Assembly: GCA_027681045.1 (NCBI GenBank)
Contig: JAQDCK010000013.1
Location: 1 to 41,753 of the forward strand
Length of the DNA stretch: 41,753 nucleotides
Direction of reading: 5' to 3'
From: Lactobacillaceae bacterium AF64-9pH9TA
GTDB taxonomy: Bacteria > Bacillota > Bacilli > Lactobacillales > Lactobacillaceae
Every line of letters begins with the position of its first letter. Within the stretch, counting starts at the first letter, position 1. The translations under genes and the position numbers were made by a program. The notes beneath the pieces are model-generated. The model did not search any database. It was not told the origin of the DNA and saw only the letters and a list, made by a program, of their open reading frames with translations. Shown piece after piece: positions 31,318-39,273 of the stretch.

Positions 31318-34314
31318 TTATTTCTTCATGGTGTAAAAACCCTTGATCTTCAAGGCATAGGCTGAACCAGCCGTCATGTCGTATTGGATCATTTCGTAGT
31401 CCTTGAGCAGGGCTTGTTGCGAGCTGGTCAAGGTCTTCGGGTCAACTTCCTTGCCCTTCTGGTCAACCAGGGTAAAGCCGGTGTCATCGCTGTAGCTGAT
31501 TGTCAAGGCTGGCAGCTTCTTGTGCACTTCAGTCAAAAGTGCCTGGTAAGCTGTAACCTTGCTACCCGTTTGTTCCAGCATCATGGCGATGAAGTCACTG
31601 GTGTTGACGTAGTTGGTCTTGGAAGTCAGTTTAGCCTTAGCCCCATGCTGACGGGCATACTTGTTGGAATAGATGAAGTAGCGGGTCGAGTGCATTTGGA
31701 CCGGGTACTTAGACGTGTATGACTGGGAAACGATTGACGGGTAGTGGTCACCGTAGAAGACCAGGGTGATTGGCTTCTTGATCTTGTCAATCTGCTTGAT
31801 GAACTTCTTGACCGCCTGGTCAGTGTAGTGGGTCCCCATGATGTAGGTCGCCACTTGCGTTCTGATGGTGCCATCGTCAAAAAGATCACCGGAAATCTTG
31901 CCGGCATAGTAGTTCTTCGGGTACCAGTTGTTGTACGGCATGTGGTTCTGAATAGAAATCAGGTTGATGAACTGGCCGCCCTTGCGGGAGTTGATCTGCC
32001 GCAAGCCGTTGGCGTAAGTCGTGAAGTCGGAGTTGTAGGAACTGGTCCCCAGCTTCTGTTGGTCCACGATCTTGTACTTAGAACCAAGGTAAACAAACTT
32101 GTTGAACTTGAAGCGCTTGTAGTCTTCAATTCTTGAGTAGTAAGTCCCGATGAATGGGTGAACTGCTGAAGAGTAGTTGAAGTTGGCCCCAATGGTTGGG
32201 TAGTACTGGTACTGCGGCACGACTTGGACATAAGGAGTCAAAGTTGCGCTGAAGGAACCCATGTTAAAGCCAGTCAGTGATTCCCATTCCATGTTGGCCG
32301 TACCACCACCGTAGCCGGCACTAAGCATGCTGCCGTAAGTGGTCGTCTTCTTCAGTGAGTGGATGTAAGGAATCGGGTCCTTAGTCCCCTTGGCGAACTT
32401 GATCGTCGGGAAGGTATATGGATCGATGAAACTTTCACTCAAGTTAAAGATAACGGTCTGCTTGGACAGGTCATTAGTCCGGGTCTTGTTGATCTGGTCA
32501 GCCACCTTTTGGTACTTCTCGTAGAGCTTCTGAATCTGGCTCTTGGAGTAGTTGCTTGGCTTGTCCATGATCTGCAAGTCGATGTAGTTGAGGAAGTTCA
32601 AAATTGGCCCGTTAACCTGGATATCTCTTTCCGGGTTTCGGAAGGACTGCTTATTGTCAAAGGCCCGGTTCAGGCGATAAATAGCTGAGCCTTGGTGGTT
32701 AAACCACTTCGGCGTCATGAAGAGGGCCAGACTGGCCAGGGCCCACATCCCCCGCCGCTTCCAGTTGCCGCGCTTCTTAACCTTGAACTTAACTTCGCAG
32801 AAGACCATCAAGGCAATAACGGCAGCCAAAGCCAACAGGATCATGATCAAGGTCTTCTGCCCCCCGATCATGCTCAGCAAACTGTCAGCGTTGGTTACTT
32901 CAGACAGTTCACTTGGGTAGATTGGCTCGCCCCGGAAGTCAAGCTTGATCTTATTGGCAACCGCCCAGGCGATCACGACCGTGGAAGTCGTGATGAGGGA
33001 AACCCAGTATCTCGTCGTGACGAAGTAGAGGATCGTGAAGAAGGCGTCGATAAAGATTGTTGTCAAAATCAAGGCCCCCAGCTTGGTCCCAACCAGCCAG
33101 ACTACGGCATTGACGTTGGAAGCAGTCGTGATCTGGATCCGCATATTATCGGACTCAACCAGGAAGGAAGCAAAGGACAGGATAAAGAAGAAGGTCCAGG
33201 TCAAAAGGTTAGTCCGGTGGCACTTCATCCAGCCCCACAGACGGTTAAAGGCCCCTTCGGCCACTGCCCCGAAGCTCTTGCTTTCGTACAAGAAGCGGTT
33301 GACCCGCTTAACTGGCTTGAAACGCCACAAGTAGCGTTCAATCAGCCAGTGCCAGGCAATAGCAATGGCCAGCATGATCAAAATCGTGATCATCCGGTTC
33401 AATTGCCGGCTGCCGGTGCCGTACTTAAAGGAAGACATAAAGGAGTTGGCATCTGGCGCCTGCATGAAGATGATCAGCGGAACCAGGAAGTCCAGATCCT
33501 TTGCTTTCAAAGCCTTGATGGCCGGCCGGGAAAAAGCAAAAGCGGCCAAGGCAATAATAAAGATGAAGGGTGAGGTCACATTGAGCAGGAACTGGTAGTT
33601 CCATGATGACGGGTTGGCCCGCCAGGACATGATCTGTGACCAGTAAACAGCATTAAAACCGGCTACCCCGACGATTACCAGGCCAAGGGAAAGGATACCG
33701 GCCACAATAAAGATAACCGTTTGCTTGACGGAAAAGTCAAGCTTCCCTAAGAACATCCCCCAGGCAAATGGCAGAACCAGGTAGAGACCATAGATGGAAT
33801 AGTTCATCTCGTAAGTCCCGGCTGACAGGGTAAAGCCCAGCAAGGTCAAGGCGATCAAAATGATCAAGCTCTGCTTCTTACTGAACTTCTCCTGCCAGTC
33901 ATAAATGACCGGCTGCACCAGCATGCCGAAGACCAAGCCCGTCATTAAAACGGAAGTCGAGGTCAGAATCGGGAAGAGGATACCCCAGAAGCGCCAGGCA
34001 TTCAAGTGCCATGGCTTGGAGATAAAGAAGACAAGGTAGTAGGCCAGGAGGGTTACTTCCATGATGGCCCAGGCCTTGAAGCCTTCGTTAAAGCGCAGCT
34101 TGCGCTTGCTGTAAACGGCCCCGAAGACCATTGGAATAAACCAATAGGTCGCGCTTTCCACGATTAGTGGCAGGTGGCGCAGGTAGGTAATTGAGCTTTT
34201 CAGCATGCTGCTCTTGAAATTAAACATTTGCAGCAAAAGCACCAGAGCTGCCAGCAGCAGGAAGCCGTACTTCAGCAGGTTATGAGTTTTTCTGGATTGT
34301 GTTTGTTCACTCAT
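31318..34314 (-). CDS. LTA-synthase-like phosphoglycerol transferase with extended membrane domain
   Basis: The 998-residue protein has an N-terminal half of many (about 12-13) membrane helices and a C-terminal extracytoplasmic sulfatase/alkaline-phosphatase domain. In that domain NLSESFIDPYTFP, the Thr nucleophile region GGGTANMEWESLTGF near residue 670, and the metal-ligand motif FYGDHYPSI near 860 match the LtaS family. LtaS polymerises glycerol phosphate from phosphatidylglycerol onto a lipid anchor. Classical LtaS has five helices and about 650 residues, so this belongs to a longer subclass whose exact product (LTA, primer or another polymer) is not clear. A TATAAT lies at 34357-34362 but the ribosome site is weak. 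The downstream terminator makes it a single-gene unit. Confidence 0.9.
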   Translation of the reverse strand: MSEQTQSRKTHNLLKYGFLLLAALVLLLQMFNFKSSMLKSSITYLRHLPLIVESATYWFIPMVFGAVYSKRKLRFNEGFKAWAIMEVTLLAYYLVFFISKPWHLNAWRFWGILFPILTSTSVLMTGLVFGMLVQPVIYDWQEKFSKKQSLIILIALTLLGFTLSAGTYEMNYSIYGLYLVLPFAWGMFLGKLDFSVKQTVIFIVAGILSLGLVIVGVAGFNAVYWSQIMSWRANPSSWNYQFLLNVTSPFIFIIALAAFAFSRPAIKALKAKDLDFLVPLIIFMQAPDANSFMSSFKYGTGSRQLNRMITILIMLAIAIAWHWLIERYLWRFKPVKRVNRFLYESKSFGAVAEGAFNRLWGWMKCHRTNLLTWTFFFILSFASFLVESDNMRIQITTASNVNAVVWLVGTKLGALILTTIFIDAFFTILYFVTTRYWVSLITTSTVVIAWAVANKIKLDFRGEPIYPSELSEVTNADSLLSMIGGQKTLIMILLALAAVIALMVFCEVKFKVKKRGNWKRRGMWALASLALFMTPKWFNHQGSAIYRLNRAFDNKQSFRNPERDIQVNGPILNFLNYIDLQIMDKPSNYSKSQIQKLYEKYQKVADQINKTRTNDLSKQTVIFNLSESFIDPYTFPTIKFAKGTKDPIPYIHSLKKTTTYGSMLSAGYGGGTANMEWESLTGFNMGSFSATLTPYVQVVPQYQYYPTIGANFNYSSAVHPFIGTYYSRIEDYKRFKFNKFVYLGSKYKIVDQQKLGTSSYNSDFTTYANGLRQINSRKGGQFINLISIQNHMPYNNWYPKNYYAGKISGDLFDDGTIRTQVATYIMGTHYTDQAVKKFIKQIDKIKKPITLVFYGDHYPSIVSQSYTSKYPVQMHSTRYFIYSNKYARQHGAKAKLTSKTNYVNTSDFIAMMLEQTGSKVTAYQALLTEVHKKLPALTISYSDDTGFTLVDQKGKEVDPKTLTSSQQALLKDYEMIQYDMTAGSAYALKIKGFYTMKK

Positions 34315-34392
34315 CGATATCGGAATTATTCTCTTTCTTTTGCAAATTCATTATCCATTATACTCAGTTTTTCTTAAAAAAAGACCAAGAAA

Positions 34393-35010
34393 TTATTTCA
34401 ATATTCCCAACTTCTTCTTGATCGTATATAAAATATCGACCCGCTTGCCATGGCCCGTGAAAAAGTCCCGGATATCGTAGCGGAACTTAAAGGCCATGAC
34501 CGCCGTCATGATCAAGAAAACCAAGCCAGGCTCAAGTGACCTGGTCAGCTGGTAAATACTGAAAGACAGCATGAAAACCAAAGGCGGGATAGTCAGGTTC
34601 TGCATGATTGCGGTCAAGACCAGGGCTACTAAAAGAGTAATAAGCCCCGCCCGCCAGTCGTAGAAAACCGTGACCATGGCCGTCACGGCCACCGCCTTGC
34701 CCCCCTTAAAGTGGTTAAAGACCGGGAAGCAGTGGCCTAAGACCACGCCTAGGCCCGTATAAGCCGTGAGCAAGTGCTGATGGTAGATGGCATAGATCAG
34801 ACAAATGGCCAGCAGGGTCTTAAGCAAGTCGCCGATGCAGGTCAGAATTCCCGCCTTCTTGCCGAAAACCGCCCCCATGTTAGCCGTGCCCGGGTTGCCC
34901 GACCCGTACTTGGTCGGATCCTTGTGCAGGTAGTATTTGCCCACGAACATGGCGCTGATGAAGTTGCCAAACAAATAGCCGATAATTACTGCCAAAAATT
35001 TGCTAAGCAC
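34393..35010 (-). CDS. plsY: Acyl-phosphate:glycerol-3-phosphate acyltransferase PlsY
   Basis: PlsY transfers an acyl group from acyl-phosphate to glycerol-3-phosphate, the first step of membrane phospholipid synthesis. The 205-residue protein has five or so helices and the three signature loops: SGNPGTANMGAVFGKKAG, GHCFPVFNHFKGGKAVA, and the later YQLTRSLEPG region. It starts with GTG at 35010, only two bases after the LCP stop, and its likely ribosome site AGGGGG lies inside the end of that gene, so the two are coupled. Lactobacilli can carry more than one PlsY-like protein; whether this is the main one is not known. Confidence 0.9.
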   Translation of the reverse strand: MLSKFLAVIIGYLFGNFISAMFVGKYYLHKDPTKYGSGNPGTANMGAVFGKKAGILTCIGDLLKTLLAICLIYAIYHQHLLTAYTGLGVVLGHCFPVFNHFKGGKAVAVTAMVTVFYDWRAGLITLLVALVLTAIMQNLTIPPLVFMLSFSIYQLTRSLEPGLVFLIMTAVMAFKFRYDIRDFFTGHGKRVDILYTIKKKLGILK

Positions 35011-35012
35011 CT

Positions 35013-36302
35013 TTAATAGCCCCCTGAAAACGGATTGGTATTGTAATTATAACTGTAGCTATAAGTCGTATCGTAATTTGTGCTGCCGGAGTAATCTGTA
35101 CTGCTGGAATTAGTGCTGTAATCAGTTGTACTTCTGGAAGCCCGGCTGCTGGATTTAGAACTGGAGCTGGACTTTGAACTTGTCTTGCCGCTCTTGACAC
35201 TGTCAGCCGTCGTGCCCTGATCATAGATCGTGTAGTTCTGGGTCTCACCGCTGCCAAACTTAAAGCCCGCGGCCTCGTTTAAGGTATTCAGCTCGGTTTC
35301 CCGGTTGGAGACGGTCGCCGTCTCCAAGCCCAGCAGCTTTCTGATCTTTTTGGAAATCCGCTGCAGTTCACTGGTTGGCGCGATTTGGTAGGCCGCGTCG
35401 CTAACGTAGGCACTGTAGCCGTGCAGATAGTCACTGTCGCTGGAAGAAGTGCAGTCTGAATAATTGGCCAGGATAGACTTCAAAGCCGGGAAGTTCAAGT
35501 TGGTCTTCACGTTGGACGACAGGTTATTGGCGATCTTGCTAAAGTTCGTCAGTGAGTCTGCCGTGGCCAGCTTCTGGACCAGCTTGGTGATGACTTCTCT
35601 TTGCCGCTTCTGCCGGCCGTAGTCACCCTGCGGATCATCATAGCGCATCCGGCTGTAAGCCAGAGCCGCCTGCCCGTTTAAGTGCTGGCGGACCCCCTTC
35701 TTGAAAGGAAAGCCGCTGTAGGTAAAGGTCAGAGGCGGCGTCACGTAAATCCCGCCGACATAATCGACCAGCTTCATCAGCCCGCCCATGTTAACCAAGG
35801 CGTAGTACTTGACTGGAATGTTCAAGAGGTTAGAGACTGTCTTCATGGCCATCTTGGCTCCGCCGATCGAATAGGCCGCGTTGATCTTCTGCACGTCGTT
35901 GGAATCATCGCCAACCATGTCAGCCATAGTGTCCCGTGGAATCGAGAACATCGTGTAGTTCTTCTTCTTCGGGTTGACCACGACGACGATGATCGTGTCA
36001 GTGTTGCCACGCTTTTCCGTTCTGTCCAAGGCCCCGGTGTCGGTCCCTAAGAGCATGACGGCAAAAGGCTTCTTGCCGTTGAATTCACCATAGGTCGTCT
36101 TAACCGCGTTTTCTGAGTCATAAGCCTTGTTGGCCGCCTGCTCAGCCGTCTTGTACAAATAGGTGGCATACAGGCCCACTCCGGCCGCAATGGCGCAGAC
36201 AACCGCCAAAATGCCGATGATCCAGTTGCGAATCCGCTTCTGCTTGCGCTTTCTGGCATGCTGCCTGGTCTCAGGAATGCCCAACTTGTCTTCTTTCTTC
36301 AT
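35013..36302 (-). CDS. LytR-CpsA-Psr (LCP) family cell-wall polymer ligase
   Basis: LCP enzymes attach teichoic acids or capsular polymers to peptidoglycan outside the membrane. The 429-residue protein has a basic cytosolic tail, one membrane helix at about 26-47, and the LCP domain from about 78: LLGTDTGALDRTEKRGNTDT with Asp88, Arg94 and Arg98, then FSIPRDTM with Arg123-Asp124, and AYSRMRYDDPQGDYGRQKRQ. These pyrophosphate- and lipid-binding residues are intact. From about residue 370 the C-terminus becomes Ser-rich and then Tyr/Thr/Asn-rich (TTYSYSYNYNTNPF), a low-complexity tail not typical of the core family. The spacing to plsY suggests a shared transcript. An extended -10 lies upstream. 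Confidence 0.93.
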   Translation of the reverse strand: MKKEDKLGIPETRQHARKRKQKRIRNWIIGILAVVCAIAAGVGLYATYLYKTAEQAANKAYDSENAVKTTYGEFNGKKPFAVMLLGTDTGALDRTEKRGNTDTIIVVVVNPKKKNYTMFSIPRDTMADMVGDDSNDVQKINAAYSIGGAKMAMKTVSNLLNIPVKYYALVNMGGLMKLVDYVGGIYVTPPLTFTYSGFPFKKGVRQHLNGQAALAYSRMRYDDPQGDYGRQKRQREVITKLVQKLATADSLTNFSKIANNLSSNVKTNLNFPALKSILANYSDCTSSSDSDYLHGYSAYVSDAAYQIAPTSELQRISKKIRKLLGLETATVSNRETELNTLNEAAGFKFGSGETQNYTIYDQGTTADSVKSGKTSSKSSSSSKSSSRASRSTTDYSTNSSSTDYSGSTNYDTTYSYSYNYNTNPFSGGY

Positions 36303-36338
36303 AAATTGATACCTACTTAAAAAATGACATTAGTCTGT

Positions 36339-36347
36339 ATTATAGCA
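36339..36347 (-). promoter_or_regulatory. LCP-plsY promoter (extended -10)
   Basis: Minus strand TGCTATAAT, with TATAAT at 36339-36344; no clear -35. The remainder of the gap to 36510 shows no genes or strong structures. Confidence 0.55.
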
Positions 36348-36512
36348 AAAAAGCACCGCCAACTTTTGCCTGCAGCCTTTTCTTATTGAAATTGTAAAAA
36401 ACAATCAAAGCGGGCGCAAGATATTTTCCCGTAAGTATCCCTGTGCACAACTCTCCTAGTTTAAGCTATCATTTTAGCAAACCATCTGTCAATCCTCAAT
36501 CAGTTCAACAAA

Positions 36513-36538
36513 AAAAGCGAAGCCGGAGCTTCGCTTTA
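36513..36538 (-). terminator. gpmA terminator
   Basis: AAAGCGAAGC, CGG-type loop, GCTTCGCTTT then a long T-run on the minus strand. Confidence 0.9.
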
Positions 36539-36554
36539 ATTAAGGAAAGGGGAC

Positions 36555-37244
36555 TTAGTCCAGCTTTTCCTTGCTTACAACGTTCAACTTGTCGTCGAAA
36601 GTGTAAACAACTGGTTCACCAGTCTTCATTTCAACATCCATGATGTCTTCGTCAGAGATGTTTTCGATGTACTTAGTCAAGGCACGCAGTGAGTTGCCGT
36701 GAGCTGCGATGATCACGTTCTTGCCAGCCAACAGGTCTGGAGCAATGTGGTCTTCCCAGAATGGCATAACTCTGTCCAGAGTAACCTTCAGGTTTTCTGC
36801 CTTAGGAACGATGTGTGGGTCCAAGTTTGCGTAACGACGGTCGTTAGCTTGGCTGAATTCTGAGTCGTCAGCCAAAACTGGCGGCAAAACGTCGTATGAA
36901 CGACGCCAAATGTGAACTTGTTCGTCGCCGTACTTTTTAGCAGTTTCAGCCTTGTTCAAGCCTTGCAGAGCGCCGTAGTGACGTTCGTTCAGTCTCCAGG
37001 TCTTAGTTTCTGGAACCCAGAGTTGGCCGCTTTCTTCCAAAGCGAAGTGCAGAGTCTTGATCGCACGGGTCAAAACTGAAGTGTAAGCTTGGTCAAATTC
37101 CAAGCCGGCTTCCTTGATCAAGCGACCAGCCTTCTTGGCTTCTTCAACACCCTTGTCTGACAAGTTAACGTCAACCCAACCAGTAAATTGGTTTGAAAGG
37201 TTCCATTCACTTTGACCGTGACGGATTAAAACTAATTTAGACAT
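36555..37244 (-). CDS. gpmA: 2,3-bisphosphoglycerate-dependent phosphoglycerate mutase
   Basis: This glycolytic enzyme interconverts 3- and 2-phosphoglycerate. The 229-residue protein has the phosphohistidine motif [10 protein letters not shown] (His9), the catalytic Glu in [14 protein letters not shown], and the second active-site His in [12 protein letters not shown]. Length fits the dPGM type with its C-terminal flap region. Codon use is strongly optimised, as expected for a highly expressed glycolytic gene. AAAGGAG precedes the ATG and TTGAAA/TATAAT lie upstream. It is a single-gene unit. Confidence 0.98.
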   Translation of the reverse strand: MSKLVLIRHGQSEWNLSNQFTGWVDVNLSDKGVEEAKKAGRLIKEAGLEFDQAYTSVLTRAIKTLHFALEESGQLWVPETKTWRLNERHYGALQGLNKAETAKKYGDEQVHIWRRSYDVLPPVLADDSEFSQANDRRYANLDPHIVPKAENLKVTLDRVMPFWEDHIAPDLLAGKNVIIAAHGNSLRALTKYIENISDEDIMDVEMKTGEPVVYTFDDKLNVVSKEKLD

Positions 37245-37283
37245 TAAAAAATCTCCTTTAGCAAATTAAACGTTTCACTAATT

Positions 37284-37311
37284 ATTATACGGCCTCTCGC
37301 GGCCTTTTCAA
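37284..37311 (-). promoter_or_regulatory. gpmA promoter
   Basis: Minus strand TTGAAA (37306-37311), 16-bp spacer containing a GGCC dyad, TATAAT (37284-37289). Confidence 0.75.
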
Positions 37312-37407
37312 AGTCCTAAAGGCAAAAAAAGCACTTTTTCTGAGTGCAATCGCTAACAATTAGTCAGTGATTTGTTAGAATTAAAGAATAAGGATGTGAT
37401 TCATACT

Positions 37408-38157
37408 ATGCCGTCAAAGAAAAAGAAAATTTACCTGCTCGCCCTCCTGGCCCTGGTCAGCCTCTTTTTAGCCGCCTGCGCTAAGCCCAGCCCCCAGAGC
37501 CTGGTCAAAAAGGCCCAGCAGAGCAAAATCGCCAATTTCCAGCTGAAGATCGACGAACATTATTACGAGAATGCCAAGCCGGTCCATTTCTACGGCCAGA
37601 TCAACTACCAGCGCTCTCCTTTCGTCATGCAGACCGACTTGACCCAGAGCGGGGACCAGAACGTCAAGATGTGGGTGGGCCAGCGCTATGCCTACGTCAA
37701 ATACTATAAAGACCAGCAGGAAGCCTGGTACAAGGCCAAGCTTAGCCAGTTCACGACCATCTCCCACTTCCAGCAGCTGGTCAAGGACATGGACACCCTG
37801 ACTCTCAGCCAAAAGAGTGCCAAGCTCTTCACCGTCAGCCAGGCCAAAAATGGCTGGCGGCTTAGCTACACGGGCAGGAGCCAGCGCCTCTGGCAAGAGA
37901 TCACGGAAAACAACGGTCTGGCCACCCTGTCAAACGACAGACAAATGGCCGCTGCCAAGCTCCAGCAAATCAAGATGACCATCGACTTCAGCCAGAAAAA
38001 ACAGCTGACCGGCCTGGCTATTTACGCCAAGTACAAGATCAAGGGGCAGACCAGCTCAACCAAGCTGTCCATGCTCAAGGTCAACCAACAAAAGAAACTG
38101 GCCATCCCCAAGACGGTCATCAAGAATTCCGTTGACGTCAGCAAGCTGAACAAATAG
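37408..38157 (+). CDS. Secreted lipoprotein of unknown function
   Basis: This 249-residue protein has a signal peptide with KKKK, a hydrophobic core and the lipobox LFLAAC (Cys near residue 24), so it should be anchored to the outer face of the membrane. The mature part, after a short SPQSLVKKAQQSK helix, alternates beta-type segments (FQLKIDEHYYEN, FYGQINYQ, RYAYVKYYKDQQEAWYKA), reminiscent of LolA/LppX-like or DUF6612-like lipoproteins, but I cannot assign a family firmly. I use the ATG at 37408 behind AAGGATG; an earlier in-frame ATG at 37372 has no site. Ala/Lys/Gln-rich. Its neighbours do not reveal a partner. Confidence 0.8.
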   Translation: MPSKKKKIYLLALLALVSLFLAACAKPSPQSLVKKAQQSKIANFQLKIDEHYYENAKPVHFYGQINYQRSPFVMQTDLTQSGDQNVKMWVGQRYAYVKYYKDQQEAWYKAKLSQFTTISHFQQLVKDMDTLTLSQKSAKLFTVSQAKNGWRLSYTGRSQRLWQEITENNGLATLSNDRQMAAAKLQQIKMTIDFSQKKQLTGLAIYAKYKIKGQTSSTKLSMLKVNQQKKLAIPKTVIKNSVDVSKLNK

Positions 38158-38180
38158 AAAATAGAAAACAGACAATCCAA

Positions 38181-38212
38181 AATATAAGGTACAAAAAAAT
38201 ATAAGGTACAAA
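38181..38212 (+). repeat. 17-bp-period tandem repeat before the oxidoreductase gene
   Basis: AATATAAGGTACAAA occurs at 38181-38195 and 38198-38212, directly ahead of the Shine-Dalgarno AAGGAGG. Each copy holds a TATAAG box, so it may double a weak promoter. Confidence 0.7.
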
Positions 38213-38227
38213 TAAGGAGGCAAAAAA

Positions 38228-39193
38228 ATGCAACTCGGTATCATCGGCAGCGGCAAGATCGTTAGAGACTTCCTCACTGCCCTTCCCTTGCCCGGCTTAA
38301 AATTAGCCGCGATCGCCACGACCAAGCGGTCACTAGCCACCGGCCAGGAACTGGCTGACCAATACGGCATCGGCCGGGTCTACGACGACTACCTGGAAAT
38401 GCTTAAAGACGACCAAGTTGACACGGTTTACGTGGCCACCCCTTCCTCCATGCACTACCAAATGTGCCTGGACTCTTTGGAAGCCGGCAAGAACGTGATC
38501 TGTGAAAAGCCCTTCGTCTTCACGACTGAAGAAGCCTTAAAGCTCAAGCAACTGGCCGACCAGAAGGGCTGCCTCATTACGGAAGCCATCACCAACCGCT
38601 ACCTGCCAGCCTTTAAGTCTTTGGCCGGCGACCTAAAGCTTTTAGGCCCGGTTCACGTGGTCAGCCTCAACTACACCCAGTACTCTTCCCGCTACGACCG
38701 CTTCCTAACTGGCGACATCGCCCCGGCCTTCAACCCCCGCCTGGGCGGCGGAGCCCTCTTGGACTTGAACGTCTATAACATCCACTTAGCCGTCAGCCTT
38801 TTTGGGGCGCCTTTGGATGTCCACTACTTCCCTAACCTGCAAAAGGGCGTCGACACCTCCGGCGTTTTAGTCCTGGCTTATGACGACAAACAGGCCAGCT
38901 TAACCGCGGCAAAGGACTCCCAGTCCTTTGCCCACAACCCCTCTTTCATCGCCGGGGAAAAAGGGGCGATCAGCTTTATTGGCAGCCCGGGTGACATCAG
39001 GAGCTACCGGCTGGAAACAGCAGACGGGCAGACCGACAAGAACTTTGACCCAGACCTGCACCGAATGATCCCAGAATTCACTGAATTCATCCGGATCTTT
39101 GACCAAAAAGATAAAACCGCCGCTGACCGCGCCTTCGCCCACAGCCTGCAGGTCATCGCCGTCCTGGAAGCAGCCAGGGACTGCAGGCCTTAA
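38228..39193 (+). CDS. Gfo/Idh/MocA-family NAD(P)-dependent oxidoreductase
   Basis: The 321-residue cytosolic enzyme has an N-terminal Rossmann fold starting LGIIGSGKIVRDF (GxGxxG-like GSGKI), the family motif VYVATPSSMHYQ, and the hallmark EKPF in VICEKPFVFT with catalytic-type Lys. The C-terminal alpha/beta domain includes LGGGALLDLNVYNIHLA, where Asp and His align with the usual active site. The family oxidises or reduces sugars, inositols and related diols; no substrate can be deduced because no sugar operon adjoins. AAGGAGG stands eight bases before the ATG. A terminator follows. Confidence 0.92.
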   Translation: MQLGIIGSGKIVRDFLTALPLPGLKLAAIATTKRSLATGQELADQYGIGRVYDDYLEMLKDDQVDTVYVATPSSMHYQMCLDSLEAGKNVICEKPFVFTTEEALKLKQLADQKGCLITEAITNRYLPAFKSLAGDLKLLGPVHVVSLNYTQYSSRYDRFLTGDIAPAFNPRLGGGALLDLNVYNIHLAVSLFGAPLDVHYFPNLQKGVDTSGVLVLAYDDKQASLTAAKDSQSFAHNPSFIAGEKGAISFIGSPGDIRSYRLETADGQTDKNFDPDLHRMIPEFTEFIRIFDQKDKTAADRAFAHSLQVIAVLEAARDCRP

Positions 39194-39223
39194 GGAAAAA
39201 GTAGAACTAAAGAAACAAACAAG

Positions 39224-39256
39224 AAAAATCGCTTTGCCGGCAGGCAGAGCGATTTT
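39224..39256. terminator. Terminator between oxidoreductase and antiporter genes
   Basis: AAAATCGCT-TTGCC and GGCAG-AGCGATTTT stem; the better T-run (TTTTTCTT) is on the minus strand, for the antiporter gene. Confidence 0.75.
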
Positions 39257-39273
39257 CGCTATACAGTCTTTTT

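Noticed and set aside
32692..33573. Plus-strand 293-codon frame opposite the LTA-synthase-like gene
   Set aside because: It is rich in Gln, Asp, Gly and Pro, as expected from the complement of membrane-helix codons, and has no start signals.
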